From contig OZ024826.1 of assembly GCA_964016985.1 (NCBI GenBank), forward strand, positions 65,092,792 through 65,156,791: a stretch of DNA of 64,000 nt, written 5' to 3'. How positions within the stretch are numbered: the first letter of the stretch is position 1; each line of letters starts with the position of its first letter. Source of the stretch: Anodontia alba. Lineage: Eukaryota; Mollusca; Bivalvia; Lucinida; Lucinidae. A program made the position numbers and the translations under genes. Shown piece by piece: positions 12,566 through 24,672 of the stretch. Under the pieces are notes generated by a model that was not told the DNA's origin, searched no databases, and worked only from the letters and a program-made list of their open reading frames with translations.

Positions 12566-12817
12566 TACCGTATTAATCCGCCTATAAGACGATTTGTTTA
12601 TAAGACGGGGGCTGTTTTTGGGTCCTTCCCAGGCAGGATTTTGCTTTTAATTAATTATAAGATGAGTTAAAAAAGTCGCCTGTCGGAGACATTCCCTGCC
12701 ACTCAGAAATTCCTAAAGTACATGAAGACATCGGCGATGATTGGTCAGATTTGTAAGTGAATTTATCACAGAGCAGGAATTAAAAAAAACTCCCAACACC
12801 ACTTACAAGCATGCATA

Positions 12818-14161
12818 CCGTATTTAACTGTGTAAAACACGCACCTTATTTACCCAGAAAACGTTTATAAAAATCCGATATGTATTATTTATAGGAACAC
12901 CAAAATCGGGACAGAAATCACCAAGATAATCGGTCGCGAAAACTCATGACATTCACGATCGCCCGTTAAAAATGCGAAATAGAATGATTGCTATAAGATA
13001 TTCATGATTTTTTATACCTATCTCGCCCATACCAGGGTTCTGGCAGCTCAAAACAAGCAACTCGATCTGATTTGTAGTAATTTGATATCCTTTTCATGTC
13101 CATGCTTTTTTTGTTTACGCTTTTTTATTTTGCTGATCATGTGATCTCTTCAAAGGGAAACTACTCAAACAGGCATATGCATATGAATCTGTATTGATTA
13201 CCGGACTTTGACAAGACTCAACCGTAACTTGAATAAATCAGCCTGCACAACTGATTTATTGTAGTTCAAAATAGGAAATAAATTTGGTAGAACATAAATA
13301 TTGGCACGAACGATCATACATTGAAAAAAATAAAAAAGTATTTAAGTTTATGCAATTATTAAAATTATTGATAATAAACAAAACCAACTGGGCTTTTGAG
13401 GTAGGTAGATCGGTCATTTGCATTTTATCTTTTATTTTCTTACCACCCAGCTAGCATTCTACGTAAATCTACATCGGGCCGTCATCGGCCCGTCAGCTAC
13501 CCTGACGGGCCGATGACGGCCCGATATAGATTTACGTAGAATGCTGACTGGGCATATGTTTATCTTTTTTTTTTTTTTTTATTTAAACTTTTCTTCCAAC
13601 TTACCAAAAAAATTGTTTGAAATAAACAATGTTTATGATAAAGAAAATCAAACTACCAGCATACATCTGTGCACTTAATTGGTTAATTGGCAGTCAGAAT
13701 GACAACTAGTCGACTTTAGTTGTTGTTTGCATTGCCCTGAGGCACTGAGTTGATAATTTCACGTCTCAGTTAAGAAAGTGACACAAAGAAGGTGTTAATT
13801 ATGAGAACACAAAAGAAATAACTACATTTTTATTATCATAGCGTCTGCAGTGGGGAAGCAAAGAACTGCCTACACTACATCAAGTTGCCTGAGGCCCATG
13901 GTAACAGAGCTGCACAACGAAAATTCAGTTAGCATTATCGTAAATTCGGCCTGTTTCTACTCTAAACCTTCCGAGTTCGGCCATTTTCAACTCAATCCTA
14001 GTGAAATTTGACACTTAGTATCTGGTAACTTAGTAAATAACGCACAGATAAATTCTTCGTGTTTTACATAGAACATCTGTTTTTTTTTTTATTTCAAAAC
14101 TATTTAGCAAATATTCAGTGCGTGTTATACACGGGTGCGAGTAATACACAGAAAAATTCGG
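12818..14161. mobile_element. Second TIR transposon nested in the first
   Basis: The left end CCGTATTTAACTGTGTAAAA with ACACGCACC (from 12818) and the right end, complement reading CCGAATTTTTCTGTGTATTA with later ACACGCAC (to 14161), form diverged inverted repeats. Both are flanked by TA (12816-12817, 14162-14163). The ends resemble those of the outer element, so the two are related families. There is no transposase. Confidence 0.6.
13447..13552. repeat. 106-bp near-perfect palindrome
   Basis: Two arms of about 50 bp, beginning CCCAGCTAGCATTCTACGTA and ending with the complement TACGTAGAATGCTGACTGGG, surround a 4-base centre. The inner part alternates CGGGCCGTCATCGGCCCGTC. Mismatches are few. 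It can form a cruciform or RNA hairpin. It lies within the nested TIR element and could be a foldback MITE of its own. Confidence 0.9.
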
Positions 14162-14398
14162 TACTTCACCTACAAAATTACCTTGCTGCTATTTTCTGTC
14201 AAGGGACGAAGGTAAACATTATATCCTTGTACCGGTTTCGAAGATCGGCATTTTCCGTGACCACGTGGCACCACCGGACTTTGCCGAAAATACCGATATG
14301 GCCAAAGATCTTGATTATAAGATGGGTCTGGATTTTGGGGGGCTTTTTTTTTTTCTTTTTTGGAAAAATCCCCGTCTTATAGGCGGATTAATACGGTA

Positions 14399-15069
14399 CC
14401 TTAGATTTGATATTTTCATAGAAAAAATAAGTTAGTCTTAGCTGTAAAAATTGATTTAATAGATATAGGTGTAAATGTCATTAAGGACTGTTATCACCAT
14501 GGTCAATATATTTCTTTTCTAAGCGGAAATCACAAAACAACAGTGTATTTCTGAAAACAAACCTTGCCCACTAAAGCGTGACTTTGTATTTAAAACATCC
14601 AGCAGGTAGGTGGCGCTGCCGTTTATTTTCATTGAGAAATCAGTTTAACGCAATATTGAATTTAACGCGAAAATACATGGAGTATATTACTTTTATTCAC
14701 ACAGACTATTTAGGCTGACAAAATTAATCAGATAATTAATTAACTGATCTATAAATTCCACAAAAATGATTATCATTACAGATGTCTTATAATCAATGAG
14801 ACGCCACATTTTGCGGCATCCCATCTGGGTCTACACTGTTTGCTCAGGCCTATTTGACCAAATACATACAGTAAAGTATAACATGGGAAGAGTCCTGCTC
14901 AGACAGACAAGTAAATTGACCAAATCTTTTGTGATAAATAATCGATCACAATGACAGGAGTGATAATCGACCAGATTAGCCAGCCTTAGAGTCTATTTAT
15001 ACATTGTATTTGCTGTATGATGATTCTAGCGAATAAAAAGAAAAGAAAAAAAAATGCAACAATGTATCC
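14399..15069. other. Non-coding; contains inverted copy of repeat R1
   Basis: About 14800-14895 is the reverse complement of the R1 block at 8140-8240 (shared TTTGGTCAAATAGGC-like, GAGCAAACAGTGTAGACCC and ATACTTTACTG). Nothing else is recognised. Confidence 0.5.
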
Positions 15070-15230
15070 ATTTAAAGATACTGCCTCCAGATTTGTGGGA
15101 CTTTTACCCAACCCGATCACATGATGAACAGGCCCTGCCTAAGGCAACTCTGCCCTGGAGACTATAGGCAGCCCAACTACTTCGCTGGCCCCGATGGGCG
15201 GGGGCCGTGGTCTGTGGGTCGTGATTTCTG
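15070..15230 (+). repeat. Dispersed repeat R2, copy 1
   Basis: About 155 bp (GCCTCCAGATTTGTGGGACT, TTTTACCCAACCCGATCACA, GGCAGCCCAACTACTTCGC, GGGCGGGGGCCGTGGT) is matched in inverse orientation at 63083-63235. It has no long open frame. The repeat family is not identified. Confidence 0.7.
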
Positions 15231-15273
15231 GATAATGTGCACGCCGGTAATAGGTACCAAGTTACGCTACACT

Positions 15274-15399
15274 ACCGGTCACAGGAGCTTGACATTGGAT
15301 AATTTCTACTTATAGGGCCTGTCCTTCGATTATTTCATAATCGTAGGGACAGGCCCTATAAGTAGAAATTAGCAAACGTCAAGCTCCTGTGCTACCGGT
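15274..15399. repeat. Foldback element, 126 bp
   Basis: Arms begin ACCGGTCACAGGAGCTTGAC and end with complementary GTCAAGCTCCTGTGCTACCGGT-like sequence. The inner arms are TTCTACTTATAGGGCCTGTC and GACAGGCCCTATAAGTAGAA. The centre, CGATTATTTCATAATCG, is itself a small hairpin. It directly follows repeat R2. Confidence 0.8.
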
Positions 15400-15684
15400 T
15401 GCCTACATGAAATGCACTTTACGGCATCAGGAATTTTGCTGAAGAACTGAACAAGTATCTGTTGTTGTTTTTCGCGTGCGACACACCATGAATTTCAAAA
15501 ATGCAGGTAAAAGAAGCTTTCATGTCTGTAGCCTCGCGAAAAATAAACTGTTCGACAGCCGGTAGATTCTAGTAAAGAAGCTGGTTGTCATACGACAACA
15601 CACACAGTTGTCGCAACACCCAGAAGGTCGGAAACCAGACACGATACGTATCGCTGAGCACTTTCATTGGCTGACTGACATCAC

Positions 15685-16140
15685 ATGTCTCAGTCGAAAC
15701 ACTCGGTGTTATTCGCTTTAATCATTGCGACTTTTCAGGCCACGGCAAGGGTCCGTACACACAATTCTGTTCTATTCCATACGTGTTATCATTTGACGCC
15801 ACCGTCGCGGCTGCTTCTTCGCAGCCACGAGGCGGTGTCGCTACAAGAAAATGCATCTGTATTATTGCAAGGAAGTATCCATCAAAGAGATGGGATATTT
15901 AGTCCTGATTCAAGAGGGCGTCAATGCCTACCATGTTGTTTAGTATTGTTGGTGAAAGCTGTACAGAAAAGGATCTGTACCAACAAGTTGAATGTCAACA
16001 ACATGAATGAAATTCTGTTTGCAGGAGATAAATTATACAAGTATGCAAAAAAGAATGCCAAGACATATCATGACTATTTAGAGCCATGTGATTTGCCATC
16101 TTATTTTTCACTTGACAACCAGCATTATCCCTGGAAAGTG

Positions 16141-16172
<32 letters not shown>

Positions 16173-17041
16173 ATTTTCAGGAAATTTAAATATCTTATCC
16201 TTAGTGGAGTATCCTTTCCTTGATTTAGAGACAGGACTCGCTATGACTTTCTCATTCAACCCATATGCAGTCTTCATTTGCAACGGCTTTTCTATTGCAT
16301 TATTGGAACAAGGTGACTGTTTCTACCTTTTTGAGTCACATGCAAGAGCTTCAGATGGAATGCCAAATGTTAATGGCAAAAACATTTTGTTAAAGAAAAC
16401 AAATATAACTGGCATTTTCCTTACATTTGCGTAGATTGTTTAGTTTTGATAATTCCTTTACTACAACAGCGGTGAGTCAGTTTGATTTGCATTCGCTCTG
16501 TATATCTCATGTTTGCAGGGAGACCATAAAATGATACCAATGAGCTGGGTTTCAAATTTGTGACATAACTACCTATCCTCATTTACAAGAATGTATTTCA
16601 TTTGAGTTGTGTCCATCACAGCCTTATGCTTCCTCCCAGCTTGCTGACAGCTTAAATGAACACGGTTCCGCATTACTTGATTCACCCCTTATATGTGAAG
16701 AATTGCAAACCTCCCTGAATAAGAAACTTAAGTTAAGTGACACATCAAAAGATGGTTTGAGCAGTAAGAAATTTAAAAACAAAGAAAGTGCTATAGTCAC
16801 ACAGTTTCACAAGTTGGTGTCTTGTGGTCCCCAGTACATATGTACAAGTTGTCAAACATTTTTCAGACATTCTGATGTTAAATTTGATATTCAGGGTCTA
16901 AAGCCCGAGATGAAAAGACTCTGTACATTAGGACATAAAAGTGTGGAGGATAAGGAATGGATCTGTCAACAATGTGCTAATAGTTTGAAGAAAAATAACT
17001 TGAACAAATATCTTCCTTTTTGTCAAGCCCGCTTGCGCTGA
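15685..17041 (+). pseudogene. N-terminal fragment of Helitron-like protein: C76-type peptidase and zinc-binding region
   Basis: Frame 1 (15685-16434) carries a thiol-peptidase-like domain: LLQGSIHQRDG, then FSPDSRGRQC with the putative nucleophile Cys near 15920, and much later CFYLFESHARASDGMP (about 16318-16365) with the candidate His. This order matches the C76/OTU-like peptidase that precedes the Rep-helicase part in many animal Helitron-like proteins. The usual Asp before Ser-His is Glu here. Frame 2 (open to 17041) reads YICTSCQTFFRHSDVKF and, after a spacer, KEWICQQCANSLKK, two CxxC pairs as in the next region of those proteins. About 145 bp and a frame change separate the parts, and no Rep or helicase follows. 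A run of 31 A (16141-16171) lies in the peptidase frame without breaking it. Either an unrecognised intron joins the frames, or this is a decayed 5' fragment; the latter is likelier. Confidence 0.6.
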
Positions 17042-17435
17042 GCAAGACATAGTCACCATAGCTGCATTTAAGTGTATATTAGTGAGTCCATCCGTATTTG
17101 TCCGTCCTAGCTAGAAATTTTGCATGCAGAATCATCTTTCAGTGTAGTTTGAAATTTCTCCAAGACTTGGCCTTGAGGTCAGATTTGTCAAGGACATGCA
17201 CTTACCAGCAGAATTTAAGAGTTTTTAAAGAAAGTCTTCTATTCAGGAAGTGCAATGCCCAGATGCTTGATATATTCCATAGAGCTCCATCTTATCGTAT
17301 AGTATTGGTAGCATTGGAATGTCGTCTATCTTCTTTGCATGTATTGTGTAAAATTGCATAGAAGATACACAGCACTCCATTAGTACTTTACAAGCTAGCA
17401 GACTCTTAGGACTATCAGTCCTTTGATTTTTTTTT
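17042..17435. other. Non-coding spacer
   Basis: It begins with GAGCAAGACATAGTCACCAT and GAGTCCATCCGTATTTGTCC, which resemble the 5' leader of a satellite-bearing element, but no array follows. It ends in a T-run into which the family A element is inserted. Confidence 0.4.
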
Positions 17436-19715
17436 TAGCTCACCTGAGCAAAAGCTCAGGGTGAGCTATTGTCATCACCCTATGTCTGTCGTCCGTCGTT
17501 CGTCTTTTGTCGTTCGTCGTCAACAATTAGTTTAACACTCTAGAGGTCACAGTTTTGACCCAATCTTGATGAAACTTGGTCAGAATGTTTGCCTCTATGA
17601 AATCTACGTCAAGTTCGATACTGGGTTACTTGGGGTCAAAAACTAGGTCACCAGGTCAAATCAAAGGAAAAACTTATAAACACTCTAGAGGTCATAGTTT
17701 TGACCCAATCTTGATGAAACTTGCTCAAAATGTTTGCCTCTATTAAATCTAGGCCAAGTTCAAAACTGGGTCACTTGGGGTCAAAAACTAGGTCACCGGG
17801 CCAGATCAGCAGAAAACCTTGTTAACACTCTAGCGGTCACATTTTTGAAGCAATCATCATGAATCTTGCTCAATATGTTTGTCTTGATGATTTCTAGGTC
17901 AAGTTTGAAACTGGGTCACTTGGGGTCAAAAACTAGGTCACCGGGCCAGATCAGCAGAAAACCTTGTTAACACTCTAGTGGTCACATTTTTGAAGCAATC
18001 ATCATGAATCTTGCTCAATATGTTTGTCTTGATGATTTCTAGGTCAAGTTCGAAACTGGGTCACTTGGGGTCAAAAACTAGGTCATCAGGCCAAATCAGC
18101 AGAAAACCTTGTTAACACTCTAGCGGTCACATTTTTGAAGCAATCATCATGAATCTTGCTCAAAATGTTTGTCTTGATGATTTCTAGGTCAAGTTCGAAA
18201 CTGGGTCATTTGAAGTAAAAAACTAGGTCACCTAGCCAAATCAGCAGAAAACTTTGTTAACACTCTAGCAGTCACATTTTTGAAGCAATCATCATGAATC
18301 TTGCTCAAAATGTTTGTCTTGATGATTTCTAGGTCAAATTAGAAACTGGGTCACTTGGAGTCAAAAACTAGGTCACTGGGCCAAATCAGCAGAAAACCTT
18401 GTTAACACTCTAGCGGTCACATTTTTCAAGCAATCATGAATCGTGCTCAAAATGTTTGTCTTGATGAGTTCTAGGATGTGTTTGAAACTAGGTCTCGTGG
18501 GGTCAAAAACTAGGTCACCTGGCCAAATCAGCGTAAAATCTTGTTATCACTCTAGTGGTCACATTTTTCAAGCAATCATCATGAATCTTGCTCAAAATGT
18601 TTGTCTTGATAAGTTCTAGGTCAAGTTCGAAACTGGTTCACTTGGAGTCGAGAACTAGGTCACTGGGCCAAATCAGCAGAAAACTTTGTTAACACTCTAG
18701 CGGTCACATTTTTTAAGTAATCATCATGAATCTTGCTCAAAATGTTTGTCTTGACGATTTTTAGGTCAGGTTCAAAACTGGGTCACCTGGGGTCAAAAAC
18801 TAGGTCACCTGGCCAGATCACAGAAAACCTTGTTAACACTCTAGTGGTAACATTTTTCAAGCAATCATCACGAATCTTGCTCAACATGTTTGTCTGATGA
18901 TTTCTACGTCAAGTTTTAAACTGGGTCACTTGGGGTCAAAAACTAGGTCACCTGGCCAAATCAGCAGAAAACCTTGTTAACACTCTAGCGGTCACATTTT
19001 TTAAGCAATCATCATGAATCTTGCTCAAAATGTTTGTCTTGATTTCTAGGTCAAGTTTGAAACTGGGTCACATGGGGTCAAAAATTAGGTGACGTGGCCA
19101 AATCAGCAGAAAACTGTTGACACTCCAGAGGTCACATTTTTTAAATAATCATCATAAATATTGGTCAAAATGTGTGTCTTGATGATTTCTAGGTCTAGTT
19201 TAAAACTGGGTCACTTGATATCAAAAACTAGTTCACCTGGCCAGATCAAAGGAAAACCTTGTTGATGCTCTAGAGGTCACATTTTTGAAGTGATCATCAT
19301 GAATCTTGCTCAAAATGTTTGTCTTGATGATTTCAAGGTGATGTATAGTTTTCTGTCCAGTGACCCTCTTAAGTTTTTCCATTTAGGTCAGTTTCTCAGT
19401 AATTATTGGTCCTACAGAGTGATATTTGATACTTGTGAAGTGTTTGTGTTTAGGTCAGTTTCTCAGTAACTATTGTTCCTACAGCCAGTGATACTTAGTA
19501 CATGCATACATCTTAGCATGGCCTCTTGAGTGCAATCATCCATATTTGACCTTGACCTTTATTTCACAGTCCATTAGGCATGCTACATTGTCTTACTTGT
19601 TAATATAATCATTTTGAACTTTGATCAGAATGTTTGCCTTGATCAGTTCTAGATCAGGCTCTCAAAGTGCTATGTTGCTCAGGTGAGCGTTACAGGGCCA
19701 TCATGGCCCTCTTGT
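17436..19715 (+). mobile_element. Satellite-bearing element, family A, full length
   Basis: The 5' end is TAGCTCACCTGAGC after a T-run, with hairpin GAGCAAAAGCTC and GTCCGTCGTTCGTC. About a dozen units of roughly 145 bp follow (successive unit starts at 17831 and 17976), with ATCATGAATCTTGCTCAAAA and TGGGGTCAAAAACTAGGTCA. A non-array tail (19340-19650) precedes TGCTCAGGTGAGCGTTACAG, the GGGCCATCATGGCCC hairpin and CTCTTGT at 19709-19715. This is the best complete copy of family A (2280 bp). Confidence 0.85.
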
Positions 19716-19774
19716 TTGTAATTCCACTTACAGTTTATATCTGGAGCACTGAATTATACTTGAGCCAGTTTATG

Positions 19775-19832
19775 TGCTACATCTTATTACTTGCCACGGG
19801 CGTATAATGCCCCGCTTGGCGGAGCTCTTGTT
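19775..19832 (+). repeat. Solitary 3' terminus of another satellite-bearing element subfamily
   Basis: ACGGGCGTATAATGCCCCG and a CCGCTTGGCGG hairpin are followed by AGCTCTTGT and a T-run. The hairpin + CTCTTGT arrangement matches the 3' ends of the other families, but the hairpin sequence is different. Confidence 0.5.
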
Positions 19833-21069
19833 TTTTTTTTTTTTCTTCATCAGGTATGCAAAGTCGTGGACCAGACAAAACCTGTTTAAATAGGTCCGAG
19901 GCAAAGTGCACAACATAGAATATTACGCTTACATCAATTATGTCCCCCACTACCAAAGGGGTGGGGGGCAGGGGTGGGGGGGTGTGGTGGGGGGGACATA
20001 TTGTTCTTGGGACGGATCCAGTTGGCGATGGTGTTGGCGTCGGCATCGGCGTAAAACTTCTTGTCCGCTCTGTAACTTGAATACCCTTTGGAATATTTTG
20101 ATGATACTTGGTAGAAACGTAGATCAGGTTGAGGTGACATACAAGGTTGGCTTTCTTACTTTGGAGTTATCACCCTTTGTTTTATTTGAAAAAGATTTCG
20201 TGTCCGGTCTATAACTCGAATACCCTTTGGAATATTTCGATGGTACTTGGCAGAAATGTAGAACAGGACCAGATGATGTGTTGCGTACAAGAATGACTAG
20301 CTTTCTTACAATTCTGCCTTTCTTACTTTTGGCGTTATCTCCCTTTGTTATATTTGACAGTGATAATCCATTGATTTCATGTCCACTCTGTAAGTCAAAG
20401 ACCCTTTGGGATATTTTTATGATACTTGGTAGAAATGTAGAAGAGGACCAGACCACATGTTGCGTACAAGAATGACAACTCTGCCTTTCTTACTTTTGGC
20501 ATTATCTCCCTTTGTTATGTCTGACAGTGATTATCCATTGATTTCGTGTCTGCTCTGTAAGTCAAAGACCCTTTGGAATATTTTTATGATACTTGGTAGA
20601 AATGTAGAACAGGATCAGATGATGTGTCATGTACCAGAATGACAACTCTGTCTTTCTTACTTTTGGCGTTATCTCCCTTTGTTATATTTGACTGTGATTA
20701 TCCATTGATATTGTGTCCGCTCTGTAAGTCAAAGACCCTTTGGAATATTTTTATGATACTTGGTAGAAATGTAGAACAGGACCAGAGGATGTGTTGCGTA
20801 CAAGAATGACCACTCTGGCTTTCTTACTTTTGGAGCTATCTCCTTTTGTTTTGTTTGAAATAGATTTCTTGTCTGCTCTGTAACTGTAATATCCTTTGGA
20901 ATATTTTTATGGTACTTGGCAGAAATGTAGAACAGGACCAGATGATGTGTTGCGTACAAGAATGACTGGCTTTCTTACGTTTGGCGTTATCTCCCTTTGT
21001 TATATTTGACAGTGATAATCCATTGATTTCATGTCCGCTCTGTAAGTCAAAGACCCTTTTGATTATTTT

Positions 21070-24000
21070 TAGCTCACCTGAGCACGAAGTGCTCATGGTG
21101 AGCTATTGTGGTCAGTCAATGTCCGTCGTCTGTCGTGCGTCGTCCGTTGTCCGTCGTACATCGTGCGGCGTCAACAATTGCTTTAAAAGCCTACTCCTCC
21201 TACACCCCTGGGCCAATTGACTTGATACTTGGTAGGAAGCATTGGGGTGACTTGTAGATCAAAATTAGCTAAAATCATTCCGATCGGAAATCCAAGATGG
21301 CCGCCATGGCCGCCATCTTGAAAATCTATTTTTCGCTTCTTCTCCTGAACCGAAAGGCCAATTGACTCCAAACTTGCTAGGAACCATCAGGGTGACGTAG
21401 ATCAAAAATAGCTAAAATCGTGCCGATCAGAAATCCAAGATGGCCGCCATGGCCGCCATCTTGAAAATCTATTTTTCGCATCTTCTCCTGAACAGAAAGG
21501 CCAATTGACTCAAAACTTGGTAGGAAGCATCAGGGTGACTTGTAGATCAAAAGTAGCCAAAATAGTGCCGATCGGAAATCCAAGATGGCCGCCATGGCGG
21601 CCATCTTGAAAATCTATTTTTTGCTTCTTCTCGTGAACCGAAAGGCCAATTGACTCCAAACTTGCTAGGAAGCATCAGGATGACTTGTAGATCAAAAATA
21701 GCTAAAATCGTGCCGATCGGAAATCCAAGATTGCCGCCATGGCTGCCATCTTGAAAATCTATTTTTAGCTCACCTGAGCACGAAGTGCTCATGGTGAGCT
21801 ATTGTGGTCAGTCAATGTCCGTCGTGCGTCGTCCGTCGTCAGTCGTCCGTCGTGCGGCGTCAACAATTGCTTTAAAAGCTTACTCCTCCTACATCCCTGG
21901 GCCAATTGACTTGATACTTGGTAGGAAGCATCGGGGTGACTTATAGATCAAAAATAGCTAAAATCGTTCCGATTGGAAATCCAAGATGGCCGCCATGGCC
22001 GCCATCTTGAAAATCTATTTTTCGCTTCTTCTCCTGAACCGAAAGGCCAATTGACTCCAAACTTGCTAGGAAGCATCAGGGTGACTTGTAGATCAAAAGT
22101 AGCTAAAATCGTGCCGATCGGAAATCCAAGATGGCCGCCATGGCCTCCATCTTGAAAATCTATTTTTCGCTTCTTCTCCTGAACCGAAAGGCCAGTTGAC
22201 TCCAAACTTGCTAGGAAGCATCAGGGTGACTTGTAGATCAAAAATAGCTAAAATCGTGCCGATCGGAAATCCAAGATGGCCGCCATGGCCGCCATCTTGA
22301 AAATCTATTTTTCGCTTCTTCTCCTGAACCGAAAGGCCAATTGACTCCAAACTTGCTAGGAAGCATCAGGGTGACTTGTAGATCAAAAGTAGCTAAAATC
22401 ATGCCGATCAGAAATCCAAGATGGCCGCCATGGCGGCCATCTTGAAAATCTATTTTTTGCTTCTTCTCCTGAACCGAAAGGCCACTTGACTCCAAACTTG
22501 CTAGGAAGCATCAGGATTACTTGTAGATCAAAAATAGCTAAAATCGTGCAGATCGGAAATCCAAGATGGCCGCCATGGCCGCCATCTTGAAAATCTATTT
22601 TTCGCTTAAACTTCTAAACCCAAAAGCCAATTGACCCCAAACTTGGTAGGAGGCATTGGGGTGACTTATAGATCAAAAATAGCAAAAATCGTGCCTATCG
22701 GAAATCCAAGATGGCTGCCATGGCAGCCATCTTGAAAATCTATTTTTCGCTTCTTCTCCTGAACCGAAAAGCCAGTTGACTCCAAACTTCGTAGGAAGCA
22801 TCGGGGTGACTTGTAGATCAAAAATAGCTAAAATCATGCCGAGCGTAAAACCAGGATGGGCGCCATGGCAGCCATCTTGAAAATCTGTTTTTCGCTGATT
22901 CTCCTGAACCGAAAGGCCAGCTGACTCCACACTTGGTAGGAAGCATTTGGGTGACTTGTAGATCAAAAATAGCTAAAATCATGCCGATCGTAAATCCAAG
23001 ATGGCCGCCATGGCGTCTATCTTGAAAATCTATTTTTCGCTTCTTCTCCTAAACAAAAAAGTCACTTGACTCGAAACTTTGTAGGAAGCATTGGGTTGAC
23101 TTGTAGGTCATATGTAGCTAAAATCGTTCTGATCAGAAATCCCAGATGGCCACCATGGCCGCCATCTTGAAAATCTATATTTAGCTTCTTCTCCTGCACC
23201 GAAAGGCCAATTGACTCCAAACATCTTAGGAGACATTGGGGTGACTTGTAGATCAAAAATAGCTAAAATTGTGCCAATCGGATATCCAAGATGGCCGCCA
23301 TGGCAGCCATCTTGAAAATCTATTTTTCGCCTCTTCTCCTGAACTGAAAGGCCAGTTGACTCGAAACTTGGTAGGAAGCATTGGGGTGACTCGTAGATCA
23401 AAAATAGCTAAAATCGTGCCGATTGTAATTCCAAGCTGGCTGCCATTTAGAGTTTGTTCAAATGATCACCCTCAATTGACTGGCATGCCATATATCTTCT
23501 TCAAAATAAAGAACTGCTTAAATGATGATCTTTTCATTAGTTGGGATGACAGGATTGGAAAAATGTTGCATAACATGTGCATATCTGCAGTGACTGTGTC
23601 ACTCAGGTGAGTGACCCGTGGCCAGTGGGCCTCTTGTTTGCTTCTACTCCTAAACCCAAAAGCCAATTGACTCCAAACTTGGTAGGAGGCATTGGGGTGA
23701 CTTATAGATCAAAAATAGCTAAAATCGTGCCTATCGGAAATCCAAGATGGCCGCCATGGCGGCCATCTTGAAAATCTATTTTTCTCTTCATCTCCTGAAC
23801 CGAAAGGCCAGTTGACTCCAAACTTGGTAGGAAGCATCGGGGTGACTTGTAGATCAAAAATAGCTAAAATGATGCCGATCGTAAAACCCGGATGGGCGCC
23901 ATGGCAGCCATCTTGAAAATCTATTTTTCGCTTCTTCTCCTGAACCGAAAGGCCAGTTGACTCGAAACTTGGTAGGAAGCATTTGGTGACTTGTAGATCA

Positions 24001-24672
24001 AAAATAGCTAAAATCATGCCGATCGTAAATCCAAGATGGCTGCCATGGTGGCTATCTTGAAAATCTATTTTTCTCTTCTTCTGAACCCAAAAGTCACTTG
24101 ACTCGAAACTTAGTAGGAAGCATTAGGGTGACTTGTAGATCAAATATAGCTAAAATCGTTCTGATCAGAAATCCCAGATGGCCACCATGGCCGCTATCTT
24201 GAAAATCTATATTTGGCTTCTTCTCCTGCACCGAAAGGCCAATTGACTCCAAACTTCGTAGGAGACATTGGGGTGACTTGTAGATCAAAAATAGCTAAAA
24301 TCGTGCCAGTCGGATATCCAAGATGGCCGCCATGGCAGCCATCTTGAAAATCTATTTTTCGCCTCTTCTCCTGAACTGAAAGGCCAGTTGACTCAAAACT
24401 TGGTAGGAAGCATTGGGGTGACTCGTAGATCAAAAATAGCTAAAATTGTGCCGATCGTAAATCCAAGCTGGCTGCCATTTAGAGTTTGTTCAAATGATCA
24501 CGCTCAATTGACTGGCATGCCATATATCTTCTTCTTCAAAATAAAGAACTGCTTAAATGATGATCTTTTCATTAGTTGCAATGACAGGATTGGAAAAATG
24601 TTGCATAACATCTGCATATCTGCAGTGGCTATGTCACTCAGGTGAGCGAGCCGTGGCCCGTGGGCCTCTTGT
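21070..24672 (+). mobile_element. Family B element nested in family I
   Basis: It starts TAGCTCACCTGAGCACGAAG at 21070 and ends CTCTTGT at 24666-24672. The left flank ...GATTATTTT and right flank TATGATACTTGG rejoin into the family I unit ...AATATTTTTATGATACTTGG, so both termini are defined to about one base. Its array of 145-bp units is split at 21766-23637 by a second family B element. Confidence 0.9.
21766..23637 (+). mobile_element. Family B element nested in another family B element
   Basis: It starts TAGCTCACCTGAGCACGAAG at 21766 and ends CTCTTGT at 23631-23637. The flanks ...AAAATCTATTTT and TTGCTTCTACTCC rejoin into the 145-bp unit of its host, AAAATCTATTTTTTGCTTCT. Internal units are highly similar to one another, suggesting a recent copy. 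Its last 190 bp (about 23449-23637) nearly repeat at 24480-24672 in the outer element. Confidence 0.9.

Larger units (their letters stand above)
12568..14396. mobile_element. Terminal-inverted-repeat DNA transposon (non-autonomous), outer
   Basis: A 24-bp inverted repeat, CCGTATTAATCCGCCTATAA then GACG, opens at 12568 and closes at 14373-14396 as its exact complement. Both ends are flanked by TA (12566-12567 and 14397-14398), so the target duplication is TA. Subterminal TATAAGA motifs occur at both ends. No transposase is present. A second element with related ends is nested inside. The superfamily is unresolved; a TA duplication fits Tc1/mariner/pogo-type elements. Confidence 0.85.

Noticed and set aside
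14059..14382. 107-codon frame
   Set aside because: It runs across the nested transposon ends and a T-run. It has no domain or conserved motif.
15121..15315. 64-codon frame
   Set aside because: It crosses repeat R2 into the foldback and has no counterpart in the R2 copy at 63 kb.
17436..19715. CRISPR-like array
   Set aside because: The repeats are contiguous 145-bp units without unique spacers, in a eukaryotic context.
21183..24433. Many frames of 60-113 codons with a shared QEKKRKIDFQDGGHGGHLG-like motif
   Set aside because: They repeat with the 145-bp satellite unit, overlap each other in several registers and stop at unit changes.
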